Origin: an uncultured Ignavibacterium sp.
Lineage (GTDB): Bacteria; Bacteroidota; Ignavibacteria; Ignavibacteriales; Ignavibacteriaceae
Assembly: GCA_937125135.1 (NCBI GenBank)
Contig: CAKZLD010000087.1
Span: forward strand, 1-45,636
Reading direction: 5' to 3'
Length of the DNA stretch: 45,636 nucleotides
The notes under the pieces are model-generated. The model did no database searches. It was not told the DNA's origin and saw only the letters and a list, made by a program, of their open reading frames with translations. Both the position numbers and the translations under genes were made by a program. The first letter of the stretch is position 1, and each line of letters opens with the position of its first letter. Shown here piece after piece: positions 9,787 through 18,994 of this stretch.

Positions 9787-10167
9787 ATGAATATAAAATT
9801 TCTTGTAGTTGATGATTCAGTTACAATGAGAAGAATAGTTATCAACTCTCTTTCTTCACTTAACTTTAAAGATTATGTTGAAGCAGCAGACGGTAACGAA
9901 GCTTTGAACAAACTTGAAGAAAATCCTGATATAAACTTCGTGATTACCGATTGGAACATGCCTGGAATGACAGGACTTGATTTAGTGAAAGCTATCAGAG
10001 CGAGTGAAAAATTTAATCATCTTGCAATACTAATGGTTACAACAAGGGGCTTAAAAGAAGATATAATTGAAGCATTAAAGTCCGGAGTTAATAATTACAT
10101 TCTAAAGCCTTTTACTCCTGCTGTGTTAAAAGAAAAGATTGAACAAATTTTAAACTCAAAAAATTAG
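9787..10167 (+). CDS. cheY: CheY response regulator 2
   Basis: FLVVDDSVTMRRIV; VITDWNMPGMTGLDLV; MVTTRG; YILKPFTP; SD AAGGAG upstream. Confidence 0.92.
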   Translation: MNIKFLVVDDSVTMRRIVINSLSSLNFKDYVEAADGNEALNKLEENPDINFVITDWNMPGMTGLDLVKAIRASEKFNHLAILMVTTRGLKEDIIEALKSGVNNYILKPFTPAVLKEKIEQILNSKN

Positions 10168-10176
10168 GAGAGTTAA

Positions 10177-10857
10177 ATGAAAAACGATGCATCCGTAATG
10201 AACAAGTTATTTGAAAAACTTGATGATCTAAAAACAATTTTTCTATACTCGGAAAAATTGATTCCGGTGATTCAAAAACTGATTGACTTTATGAGAAATA
10301 CCATTCCATTATTGGAAAACATCAACAATTCTATTACGGAAACTGCAAGTAAATTCCCAACTGCTTCAAGTCAGATTGATAGCGTAACCAGTGCTACTGA
10401 AATGGCTACAACAGAAATTTTAGATACTGTTGATAAAATTTTTATGGAAATAAATTCTGCTAAACTTAATGTTGAAAATCTCATTTCTTCTCAAGATGGA
10501 TCTTTAAATAATGAGTCTAAAGAGAAGTTAAATTTAATCAATGCAGCACTTGATAAAATAAACCAATACGCTAATAATGTTACGCTCTCTTTGCAGGTTC
10601 AGGATATTACTTCTCAACAATTAGCCGCAGTGAATTATCTGATACAATCAGTTCAGTCAAGATTAGGTTCTCTTTTCCAGGATCTTGAAGATTCAAACAT
10701 TTCTGGTATGAGTAAGTATGTTGATAAAAATGTTTTCAATGAAAATGCTAGATATCAGGATACTACTCAACAACAAAAAGAAATTGATCAGTTAGTTACT
10801 ACAAACAAATCTACAACTTCACAGGACGAAATAGATAAATTATTTTTGAAAAAATGA
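10177..10857 (+). CDS. cheZ: CheZ-like CheY-P phosphatase
   Basis: Mostly helical protein with VQDITSQQLAAVNYLIQSVQ matching the CheZ QDxTxQ active-site helix; C-terminal SQDEIDKLF resembles the CheY-binding peptides of CheZ and FliM. Lies between cheY and cheA. Confidence 0.75.
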   Translation: MKNDASVMNKLFEKLDDLKTIFLYSEKLIPVIQKLIDFMRNTIPLLENINNSITETASKFPTASSQIDSVTSATEMATTEILDTVDKIFMEINSAKLNVENLISSQDGSLNNESKEKLNLINAALDKINQYANNVTLSLQVQDITSQQLAAVNYLIQSVQSRLGSLFQDLEDSNISGMSKYVDKNVFNENARYQDTTQQQKEIDQLVTTNKSTTSQDEIDKLFLKK

Positions 10858-12635
10858 ATACAGAAGAATTAACCGCCATGTTTGACGATCCTGAAATGAA
10901 AGAGATCGTTGATAGTTTTATAGTCGAAACAAAAGAAATTATTGATTCACTTGATGTTGACCTAATTGAACTTGAACAAAATCCCGAAGGAGAAGAACTG
11001 ATAAATAAAGTTTTTCGTTCTTTTCATACAATTAAAGGCACTTCAAGTTTTCTTAATCTCAATAAACTTACAACAATAACTCATAGATGCGAAGACATAT
11101 TAAATAAAATCCGCAAAAAAGAAACTAAACTAACACCTGAAATAATGGACTATATACTTCAGGGTTTCGATAAAATTAAAGAGCTGGTTTTCAAAATTGA
11201 AAATGAAAAAAATGAAGATGTTGAAACAGATGAAATAGTCCAGAAGTTGACTGAGCTTTACCAATCATTCGGTCAAAATCAGAAAACTATTGAAAAAACC
11301 AAAAAAAAATCAGCCGATTTGCAGACTAAAATTGAGGCTGAGCAAAAAAATGATTCAACAGAACAGGTTGAATCCAAAATAGAATCTGATTCTATGCTTG
11401 AGAACGAATCCAAAAAGGAATTAGCTCTCAAACAAACTGAATCGAAAAAAACTGACAGTACAATCAGAGTTGATGTTGAAAGATTAGATGATTTATTGAA
11501 TAATGTATCTGAATTGGTACTTGGAAGAAACCGTTTAGCTCAAATAAATATGGAAGTATCTGTTGAGTATGAAGGTACTAAATTAGCTCGTGAACTTGCT
11601 GAAACTACTAAATTGATTGATATGATGACTAATGAATTGCAGCAGTTGGTAATGAAAACCAGAATGGTTAAAATTGGTAAAGTTTTCAACAAATATCCGC
11701 GTTTGGTTAGAGATTTAGCAAAAATAGCTGATAAAAAAATCAATCTTATTATCGAAGGAGAAGAGACTGAATTAGATAAAACTCTTATTGAGGAAATCAA
11801 TGATCCTCTTGTTCATTTAATTAGAAATAGTGTGGATCACGGAATTGAAAAAGAAGATGTAAGAATTGCAAATGGAAAGGAACCTGCCGGAACAATTAAA
11901 TTATCTGCACAACAGGAAGGAAATACAATAATAATTACAATTGAAGATGATGGAAAAGGAATTGACCCTGATGTCATTAAAAATAAAGCTGTAAGTAAAG
12001 GACTAATTACAAAAGAAAAAGCTGAAGAATTATCAAAACAGGAAATATTTAACCTTATCTTTTTACCCGGTTTTTCGACTGCAGAAGTTGTTACAAACAT
12101 CTCAGGTCGCGGTGTAGGTATGGATGTAGTGAAAACTAATGTTACAAAGTTAAGAGGAACTATTGAGATAGATTCTATCCCCAAAGTAGGAACAAAAATT
12201 TCAATTCGTTTACCTTTAACTTTAGCAATAATAAGTGGATTAGTAGTTAAAGTTCAAAAAGAACAATTTGTAATACCATTGAGTTTAGTTATTGAAGTCA
12301 TAAGAGTTCATAAAGACAACATCTACTATGTTAATCAAAAACCAAATATAAAACTGAGAGATAAAGTCATTCCAATAGTTTCTTTAAGAGAAAAAGTTCT
12401 AAAAGAAAAAAATGGTCAGAAGAATAATTCTGAATATCAATACGTTGTAATAGTTGGTTTAGCAGAAAAACAAATTGGTTTAGAAGTAGATGGATTAGTC
12501 GGACAAAAAGAAATAGTGATTAAATCTCTTGGTAATCTAATAGGAAAAATTCCTGGAATTGCTGGCTCATCAATTCTAGGGGATGGTTCGATTATCCTAA
12601 TTTTGGATGTAGCAGAAATAATAAATCTCACTTGA
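10854..12635 (+). CDS. cheA: Chemotaxis histidine kinase CheA
   Basis: Hpt RSFHTIKGTSSF; P3 IRVDVERLDDLLNNVSELVLGRNRL; P4 NDPLVHLIRNSVDHGIE, EDDGKGIDPD, GFSTAEVVTNISGRGVGMDVVK; CheW-like P5 at the C-terminus. Overlaps cheZ by ATGA. Confidence 0.96.
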   Translation: MNTEELTAMFDDPEMKEIVDSFIVETKEIIDSLDVDLIELEQNPEGEELINKVFRSFHTIKGTSSFLNLNKLTTITHRCEDILNKIRKKETKLTPEIMDYILQGFDKIKELVFKIENEKNEDVETDEIVQKLTELYQSFGQNQKTIEKTKKKSADLQTKIEAEQKNDSTEQVESKIESDSMLENESKKELALKQTESKKTDSTIRVDVERLDDLLNNVSELVLGRNRLAQINMEVSVEYEGTKLARELAETTKLIDMMTNELQQLVMKTRMVKIGKVFNKYPRLVRDLAKIADKKINLIIEGEETELDKTLIEEINDPLVHLIRNSVDHGIEKEDVRIANGKEPAGTIKLSAQQEGNTIIITIEDDGKGIDPDVIKNKAVSKGLITKEKAEELSKQEIFNLIFLPGFSTAEVVTNISGRGVGMDVVKTNVTKLRGTIEIDSIPKVGTKISIRLPLTLAIISGLVVKVQKEQFVIPLSLVIEVIRVHKDNIYYVNQKPNIKLRDKVIPIVSLREKVLKEKNGQKNNSEYQYVVIVGLAEKQIGLEVDGLVGQKEIVIKSLGNLIGKIPGIAGSSILGDGSIILILDVAEIINLT

Positions 12636-12636
12636 T

Positions 12637-13707
12637 ATGAAGAAGAAAATCAGAGTTTTAGTAGTTGATGATTCTGCTTTCATGAGAAAGTCTATTTCAT
12701 ACATTCTTGAGAGCAGTGGAGAAATTGAAATTGTAGGAACTGCTAAGAATGGACTGGAAGGCTTTGAAGCAGTAATGAATCTCAAACCTGATTTAGTTAC
12801 CTTGGATGTTGAAATGCCGGTAATGAATGGATTGGATACGTTAAAGAAAATAATGGATCAATGTCCAACTCCAGTAATCATGCTGAGTTCTCTTACAGCT
12901 GAAGGCACTGAAACAACTCTCAAAGCTCTTTCACTTGGTGCAGTTGACTTTTTAACGAAGGATGTTGTCAATATAAATTCTGGCTTGGTAAATATTCAAA
13001 GAGAGTTGATCGCAAAAATTAAAAGCATTCATAATCAGCGTTCACTGACTTTTCGGCTCAGTAGAATAAATAATCGCTTATCTGATCCGAGTCAGAAAAA
13101 AGTAGTTCTGACATCTAGCAATTTTGTGAGACCATCTTTTGAAATAAAAGCAATTCTGATAGGTATATCAACCGGAGGTCCGTTATCTCTTCAAAAAGTT
13201 ATTCCTGAATTGGATAAGAATATTCCTGTTCCGATTTTTATAGTTCAGCATATGCCTCCAATGTTTACTCGCTCTCTCGCTGATAGACTTGATAAAATGA
13301 GCCCTATTTCTGTGAAAGAGGCAGAAGACAAAGAAAATATTGTTTCTTCCCAGATATACATTGGTCCGGGCGGAAAACATATGATTACTGAAAAGAATTC
13401 AGGAATGTATCATATTAAAATTACTGATCAACCAGCTGACTCGCTTTACAAACCTTGCGTTGATGTTACTCTAAATTCTTTAATTGACTTTTATGGCAAA
13501 CACGTTTTCGCAATAATTATGACTGGAATGGGAAAAGATGGTCTTGAAGCAGTAAAACGATTAAAACAACTCGGTGGTTATTCAGTTGCTCAAGATGAAG
13601 ATAGTTGTGTCGTGTTTGGAATGCCCAAAGCTATAGTTGATAATAATCTTGCTGATGCTGTTTTACCTTTGGATTCAATTGCAACTCAGATAAATAAACT
13701 TTTTTAG
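12637..13707 (+). CDS. cheB: Chemotaxis methylesterase CheB
   Basis: Receiver IRVLVVDDSAFMRKSISY...LVTLDVEMPVMNGLDTL; catalytic ILIGISTGGPLSLQ, FIVQHMPPMFTRSLADRL, IIMTGMGKDGLEAV. Confidence 0.96.
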   Translation: MKKKIRVLVVDDSAFMRKSISYILESSGEIEIVGTAKNGLEGFEAVMNLKPDLVTLDVEMPVMNGLDTLKKIMDQCPTPVIMLSSLTAEGTETTLKALSLGAVDFLTKDVVNINSGLVNIQRELIAKIKSIHNQRSLTFRLSRINNRLSDPSQKKVVLTSSNFVRPSFEIKAILIGISTGGPLSLQKVIPELDKNIPVPIFIVQHMPPMFTRSLADRLDKMSPISVKEAEDKENIVSSQIYIGPGGKHMITEKNSGMYHIKITDQPADSLYKPCVDVTLNSLIDFYGKHVFAIIMTGMGKDGLEAVKRLKQLGGYSVAQDEDSCVVFGMPKAIVDNNLADAVLPLDSIATQINKLF

Positions 13708-13715
13708 AGGTTGTT

Positions 13716-13949
13716 ATGGATGAGATGAAATTCGAAATTTTAAATTCAGATAATTTGAGTAGTAAAAAGAGAGTAATTAAAGGTGACCAAATAAAGTTAC
13801 TTGGAAAAGTTCAGGTCTCTTTTGAAGAAGATGCACTCGATAATGTAAAAATTATTTTGAACAAAGACGAAAACAATAATATCAGAGAAATCAAATTTGT
13901 TTGTAGCTGCGGTCATACAAAATCTCTTATTCTTGATTATGAGGAATAA
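13716..13949 (+). CDS. Small protein with CSCGH motif at the end of the chemosensory cluster
   Basis: 77 aa, 8 bp after cheB, same strand; ...REIKFVCSCGHTKSLILDYEE. Confidence 0.6.
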   Translation: MDEMKFEILNSDNLSSKKRVIKGDQIKLLGKVQVSFEEDALDNVKIILNKDENNNIREIKFVCSCGHTKSLILDYEE

Positions 13950-14041
13950 AAATTTAGATTAAATTTCATCCCTATCTATTCTAATCATTACTAATCTGAT
14001 ATCACCATTCTATAAACATTTTTTAGGATTGATTCAATCTG

Positions 14042-14049
14042 TAAATTTG
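14042..14049 (+). promoter_or_regulatory. Possible -7 element TAAATTTG upstream of proline dehydrogenase
   Basis: TAAATTTG just upstream of the start at 14072; the -33 region is only T-rich. Confidence 0.22.
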
Positions 14050-14071
14050 AAACAAAATTTATGGAGTTTTT

Positions 14072-14977
14072 GTGAGTCTAATTAATCAAGCTATAGTTAA
14101 AGCTGTTACACTTATGCCGAAATCTGTAGTAGGTATTTTCTCAAGAAGGTATATTGCTGGCGATACTCTTGAAGATGGAATAAGGACGGTTCGACAACTT
14201 AACTCCAAAGGCATTTACGCAACTCTCGATGTTCTGGGTGAATCTATTCAAACTCGTCAAGAAGCTGAGAAGTATAAAGAAGAAGCGATAGAAGTTTTAG
14301 ACTCAATTCATAAAAATAAATTGCTTGCCAATCTTTCAATAAAACCGACTCAGATGGGATTAAACATTGATACAGATTTTGCTTACCTGCAAATTAAAGA
14401 AATAGTTGCAAAGGCTAAAGAAATACAAAGCTTTGTCAGAATTGATATGGAAGATTCTTCAACCACTGATAATACAATCGAAGTTTATAAAAGGATTTTT
14501 CAGGAATATAAAAACGTTGGCATTGTTATACAGGCATATCTTAAAAGATCATTTGATGATGTTATCGTTCTCAATAAGTTAGGGACTAATTATAGATTAT
14601 GCAAAGGAATATATGTCGAACCGCCAACAATAGCCATTAAAGATAGACAAGCCATTCGTGATAATTTTATGAAGATATTGAAACAAATGCTTACAGATGG
14701 AAATTATGTTGGAATTGCAACACACGATAAATATCTTATTGATGAATCTTATAAACTAATCAGAGAAATGAACATACCGAAAGATAAATTTGAATTTCAA
14801 ATGCTATTGGGTGTTCGTGAAGATTTACGTGACAAAATAAATAGAGATGGATACAAAATCAGAATTTACGTACCATTCGGAAAAGAATGGTATGCTTATT
14901 CAATTAGAAGACTAAAAGAAAATCCAAGTATAGCTCGTCACATAGTTAAAAGCTTTTTAACATTCGGGAAAATTTAA
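14072..14977 (+). CDS. Proline dehydrogenase
   Basis: SIKPTQMGL; VRIDMEDSSTTDNTIEVYKRI; RLCKGIYVEPP; GIATHDKYLI; EFQMLLGVREDLRD; RIYVPFGKEWYAYSIRRLKENP. GTG start. Confidence 0.9.
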   Translation: MSLINQAIVKAVTLMPKSVVGIFSRRYIAGDTLEDGIRTVRQLNSKGIYATLDVLGESIQTRQEAEKYKEEAIEVLDSIHKNKLLANLSIKPTQMGLNIDTDFAYLQIKEIVAKAKEIQSFVRIDMEDSSTTDNTIEVYKRIFQEYKNVGIVIQAYLKRSFDDVIVLNKLGTNYRLCKGIYVEPPTIAIKDRQAIRDNFMKILKQMLTDGNYVGIATHDKYLIDESYKLIREMNIPKDKFEFQMLLGVREDLRDKINRDGYKIRIYVPFGKEWYAYSIRRLKENPSIARHIVKSFLTFGKI

Positions 14978-14983
14978 TTTTTA

Positions 14984-16006
14984 ATGATTACTTTAGGCAT
15001 AGAGACTTCTTGTGATGAAACCTCTGTAGCAATAATAAAAAATGGAGAACTTACCGCAAATCTGATTTCATCTCAGGATTTTCACAAAAAGTATGGAGGA
15101 GTTGTTCCGGAGCTTTCAAGCAGGGCTCATCTTCAAATTATTAATCCATTGTTGAAAGAAGCTTTAAGGATTTCTGGAGTTACACTGAACGATGTAAACC
15201 TAATCGGTGCTACAGCTGGTCCTGGTTTGATTGGTGCTTTGTTGGTTGGTCTTACTTTTGCAAAAGGTTTAGCGATGAGCCTAAACAAAGAATTTGTGGC
15301 AGTCAATCATATTGAAGGTCATATTTTCTCAGGTTTTCTTATGCCTGATAAACCTGAATTTCCTTTCATTTGTCTTGTAGTTTCAGGTGGGCACTCGCTT
15401 TTAATTTACGTGAAAAGTTATACGGAACTTATCAAATTAGGAACAACGATAGATGATGCAGCTGGCGAAGCTTTTGATAAAGTTTCCAAGCTTCTCGGTT
15501 TAGGATATCCGGGCGGTCCTCACATTCAAAATACTGCATTAAGCGGTGATGAAAATCGAATCAAATTCCCTATATCTGATTTAGGAAATACCTTTAATTT
15601 TTCATTCAGTGGATTGAAGACTTCTGTGTTGAGATATATTCAAAATCAAGGTGGAGTTGAGAAACTTGATGAGCAGCATATTTCAGATATTGCAGCATCT
15701 TTTCAGAAAGCTTTGATTAAAGCTCTGATTATTAAACTTGAATTGGCTTTAAAGGAATTTAAAGTGAATTCAATATCTGTTGTTGGTGGAGTTGCTGCGA
15801 ATAATTACTTAAAACAGGAAGCGACAAATCTAGCTGAATCATACAAAAAGAAAATAGTGATTCCCTCTTTAGAATTTTGCGGTGATAATGCTGCAATGAT
15901 TGCTTACAGAGCTGAAACTCTTTATAAAAATGGAGTTAAACATAAACTAAACTTCAAACCTTTTCCATCGCTTAGTGATAATTCATTTTTAACATTCGAA
16001 CAATAA
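14984..16006 (+). CDS. tsaD: tRNA N6-adenosine threonylcarbamoyltransferase
   Basis: TLGIETSCDETSVAII; VVPELSSRAHL; NHIEGHIFSGF; VVSGGHSLL; DAAGEAFDKVSKLLGLGYPGGP; VGGVAANNYL; CGDNAAMIA. Confidence 0.97.
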   Translation: MITLGIETSCDETSVAIIKNGELTANLISSQDFHKKYGGVVPELSSRAHLQIINPLLKEALRISGVTLNDVNLIGATAGPGLIGALLVGLTFAKGLAMSLNKEFVAVNHIEGHIFSGFLMPDKPEFPFICLVVSGGHSLLIYVKSYTELIKLGTTIDDAAGEAFDKVSKLLGLGYPGGPHIQNTALSGDENRIKFPISDLGNTFNFSFSGLKTSVLRYIQNQGGVEKLDEQHISDIAASFQKALIKALIIKLELALKEFKVNSISVVGGVAANNYLKQEATNLAESYKKKIVIPSLEFCGDNAAMIAYRAETLYKNGVKHKLNFKPFPSLSDNSFLTFEQ

Positions 16007-16009
16007 AAA

Positions 16010-16333
16010 ATGAATAAAGATTTAAAGAGACTTGAAGAAGAATTAAAAACAATAAGAGAGAAGATTGACGCCGTTGATGAAAAATTGAAATCTCTTCTAA
16101 TTGAAAGATTTGAACTTATTGAAAGGATAATAGAAATTAAAAAAAATCTCGAGGTTTATTATTTCGATTCAAAAAGAGAATATGATATTTTTAAAATGAT
16201 TCTGAAAGATTTACCCGATGATAAAGTAAAGCCAATTCAAAATATTTTTGAAAGGATTCTTGATGAATCAAGAGCTTTCCAAAGTAAAAAGTTAAATCAA
16301 AAGCCAACCTCAAATGCAAAAAACAGTAATTAA
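16010..16333 (+). CDS. Chorismate mutase type II-like domain protein
   Basis: LKTIREKIDAVDEKLKSLLIERFELIERIIEIKK...FDSKREYDIFK...FERILDESRAFQSKK fits the CM_2 (AroQ) helical pattern. Confidence 0.65.
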   Translation: MNKDLKRLEEELKTIREKIDAVDEKLKSLLIERFELIERIIEIKKNLEVYYFDSKREYDIFKMILKDLPDDKVKPIQNIFERILDESRAFQSKKLNQKPTSNAKNSN

Positions 16334-17348
16334 CATTTTGACAAAGAAACAATGGATTATTGTATTTGGCTCTTTCTTCTTTTTTATTGGATTAGGATAC
16401 TATTTACTCTTCTTGCCTGTAAGTTATTCCATCAAAGAGCCTCTGATATTTGAAATAAAAAAGGGTGAATCTTTCAGTCAGGTAACTGAAAAATTATATA
16501 ATATCGGAATAGTAAAAAATAAATTCATCTTTAAGTTTGCTGCGTTGATTTATGGAGCTGATAACAGAATAAAAGCAGCAAGATTCAAAATAAAAAATGG
16601 ATTAAGTTATTTAGACTTGCTTGATTTATTAACCAATGGTCCCGCTGATTATCTAAAAACAATCAAAATCTATAATGGTTCTCCTCTCAAAAACATCGTC
16701 ATTACTGTTCGGCAGGAATTGAAAGTTGATTCAAGTAATTTTATGAAATTAGCAACTGATGAAGAGTTTCTAAAATCTTTAAACATAAATGCAAACTCCG
16801 TTGAAGGATACTTATTGCCGGGAATATATAACATTTATGAAAACTCAGATGCTAAAGAAGTAATTACTATTCTGAATAATTCGTTAAAAGAATTTTGGTT
16901 TGACTCGCTTAAGGTTCAAGCTGAAATAAATAATTTCAGTAAGCATCAGATTTTGACACTTGCTTCAATTATCGAAGGCGAAACAAATCATAAGGATGAA
17001 ATGCCAATTATATCAGCAGTATATCATAACCGCTTAAAAAAAGGAATGAAACTTCAAGCAGATCCGACAATTCAATTTGCTATTGAAGGAGAATGGCGTA
17101 GATTAAAATATTCTGATTTAACTATAGATTCACCATACAACACATATAAATATTTCGGACTACCTCCCGGTCCAATTAATAATCCAGGAAAAGATGCAAT
17201 CAAAGCAGCTTTGTTTCCGGCTGATGTTGACTATTTATTTTTTGTAGCAGATGGAACAGGAAAACATAAATTTGCAAGAACATATCAAGAACATTTGAAA
17301 AATGTTAGAGATTATCGAAAATGGTTGAATTCAAAAAAATCAGAATAA
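16314..17348 (+). CDS. mltG: Endolytic murein transglycosylase
   Basis: N-terminal TM; VEGYLLPGIYNIY; LASIIEGETNHKDEMPIISAVYHNRLKKGMKLQADPTIQFA; SPYNTYKYFGLPPGPINNPG; YLFFVADGTGKHKFARTYQEH. Confidence 0.95.
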   Translation: MQKTVINILTKKQWIIVFGSFFFFIGLGYYLLFLPVSYSIKEPLIFEIKKGESFSQVTEKLYNIGIVKNKFIFKFAALIYGADNRIKAARFKIKNGLSYLDLLDLLTNGPADYLKTIKIYNGSPLKNIVITVRQELKVDSSNFMKLATDEEFLKSLNINANSVEGYLLPGIYNIYENSDAKEVITILNNSLKEFWFDSLKVQAEINNFSKHQILTLASIIEGETNHKDEMPIISAVYHNRLKKGMKLQADPTIQFAIEGEWRRLKYSDLTIDSPYNTYKYFGLPPGPINNPGKDAIKAALFPADVDYLFFVADGTGKHKFARTYQEHLKNVRDYRKWLNSKKSE

Positions 17349-18988
17349 TATTAATCATATTAGTTTCTCTTATTTCAGGTTGCGCACTTCAATTGCCTCC
17401 GGAGGGTGGAGATATTGATTTAATTCCTCCTGAAATTGTTTCAACATTTCCTGAAAGTGGCACTGTAAATTATTCGAAAAAATTTTTCGAGATAGAATTT
17501 TCAGAATATGTTGATAAAAGAAGTTTCAGAGAAGCATTATTTATCTCTCCGACTATTGATGGTGAAATGATTGTTGATTGGTCTGGAAAAAGTGTTGAGG
17601 TTTATTTCCCAAATGGATTCAAAGAAAACACAACTTATGTAATTACAATTGGTTCAGATGTAGTTGATATAAATAATAAAAATCGAATGGCTAATGCTTT
17701 TAATCTTTATTTTTCAACAGGTGATAAAATTGATAAGAAAGTTATTTCCGGTAGAGTATTTGACAAGCAAGCCGATGGATCTTTGTTGTATGCTTATATC
17801 TTTAAATCAGATACAACAGATTACTTATTAAAAAAAGCAGATTATATTTCCCAATGTGGAAAAGATGGACAGTTCTCAATTCAAGGGTTATCACAGGGAA
17901 CTTACAGAATTTTTGCAGTAAAAGATGAATTCAGAGATTTAATTTTTCAAGCTGATAGGGATTTGATTGGAATTCCACATCAAGATATAATTCTGACTGC
18001 AGAGGATTCTTCATACTCTTCATTATATTTTTATTTAACTAAAATTGATACAATCAGACCACGAGTTTTAGAAGTTAGAATGTTGGAACAAAATCATATT
18101 TTTGTTCAGTTTTCAGAGGAAATAAATTTTCAAAATCTGAGCAACGATTTTTTTCAAATAGTTGATACATCAGAGCAGGTAATTTCAGAAATTTCGTATT
18201 TATTTAATCCTGTTAATAAAAGGAACGAATTGATTTTAGTACCGAAGCAAAAACTTAATTCTGAACAAGAGGTTTTATTAACAGTAAAGAATGTGAAGGA
18301 TATTTATGAAAATAAAATTCTTGAAGAAAAAGTAAGATTTGATTTAACTGAAAAAAGCGATACTAATTCAATAAAAATAGTTAAGGTTGAACCGGCAGAT
18401 TTTCGAATAGATTATCTCAATCCTTCAATAAAAATATTTTTCGATGATGCTTTTCAAAAAGAACAAATTGAACAAGCAATAAATTTTATTGATATAAATT
18501 CTATTAGCATTCCAATAAAAATATCTTATCTGAATGATGCTGCGATTCATATAAATCCACTTCAAAAATTAAAACCAGACTCTAAATACAGATTAGAAAT
18601 CAATATGAATCTCTTGCCTGATGCAGCTGATAACGTAGTTGATACAATTGTCGTTAATAATTTTATAACTAAAAGTGATATCGAATTTAGCGGATTAAGT
18701 GGAACGGTAATTTCGAATAAAGAAAATCTGATATTAGTTTTAGAATCAGAATTGAATGCAGACAATAAAAATTTTTTTAGACTAGATTCTAAAAACGCAT
18801 TTGAGTTTGAGCGAATAGTCCCGGGCAACTATAAACTATGGGCTTTTGAAGATAGGAATAAAAATGGACAGTATGATCACGGTGCATTAAATCCTTTTAA
18901 ATTTTCTGAGAGGTTCTATTTTTATCCCCAAATAATTGAAATCAAACCACGTTGGAGTCTTTCGGACATTGTTTTCTTAATTGAATAG
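17321..18988 (+). CDS. Lipoprotein with Ig-like (SbsA/Big_5-type) domain
   Basis: Lipobox LISGCALQLPPEGGDIDLIPPEIVSTFPESGTVN; IEFSEYVDKRSFREALFISPTIDG; TTYVITIGSDVVDINNKN. Confidence 0.75.
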   Translation: MVEFKKIRIILIILVSLISGCALQLPPEGGDIDLIPPEIVSTFPESGTVNYSKKFFEIEFSEYVDKRSFREALFISPTIDGEMIVDWSGKSVEVYFPNGFKENTTYVITIGSDVVDINNKNRMANAFNLYFSTGDKIDKKVISGRVFDKQADGSLLYAYIFKSDTTDYLLKKADYISQCGKDGQFSIQGLSQGTYRIFAVKDEFRDLIFQADRDLIGIPHQDIILTAEDSSYSSLYFYLTKIDTIRPRVLEVRMLEQNHIFVQFSEEINFQNLSNDFFQIVDTSEQVISEISYLFNPVNKRNELILVPKQKLNSEQEVLLTVKNVKDIYENKILEEKVRFDLTEKSDTNSIKIVKVEPADFRIDYLNPSIKIFFDDAFQKEQIEQAINFIDINSISIPIKISYLNDAAIHINPLQKLKPDSKYRLEINMNLLPDAADNVVDTIVVNNFITKSDIEFSGLSGTVISNKENLILVLESELNADNKNFFRLDSKNAFEFERIVPGNYKLWAFEDRNKNGQYDHGALNPFKFSERFYFYPQIIEIKPRWSLSDIVFLIE

Positions 18989-18994
18989 ATTTGA

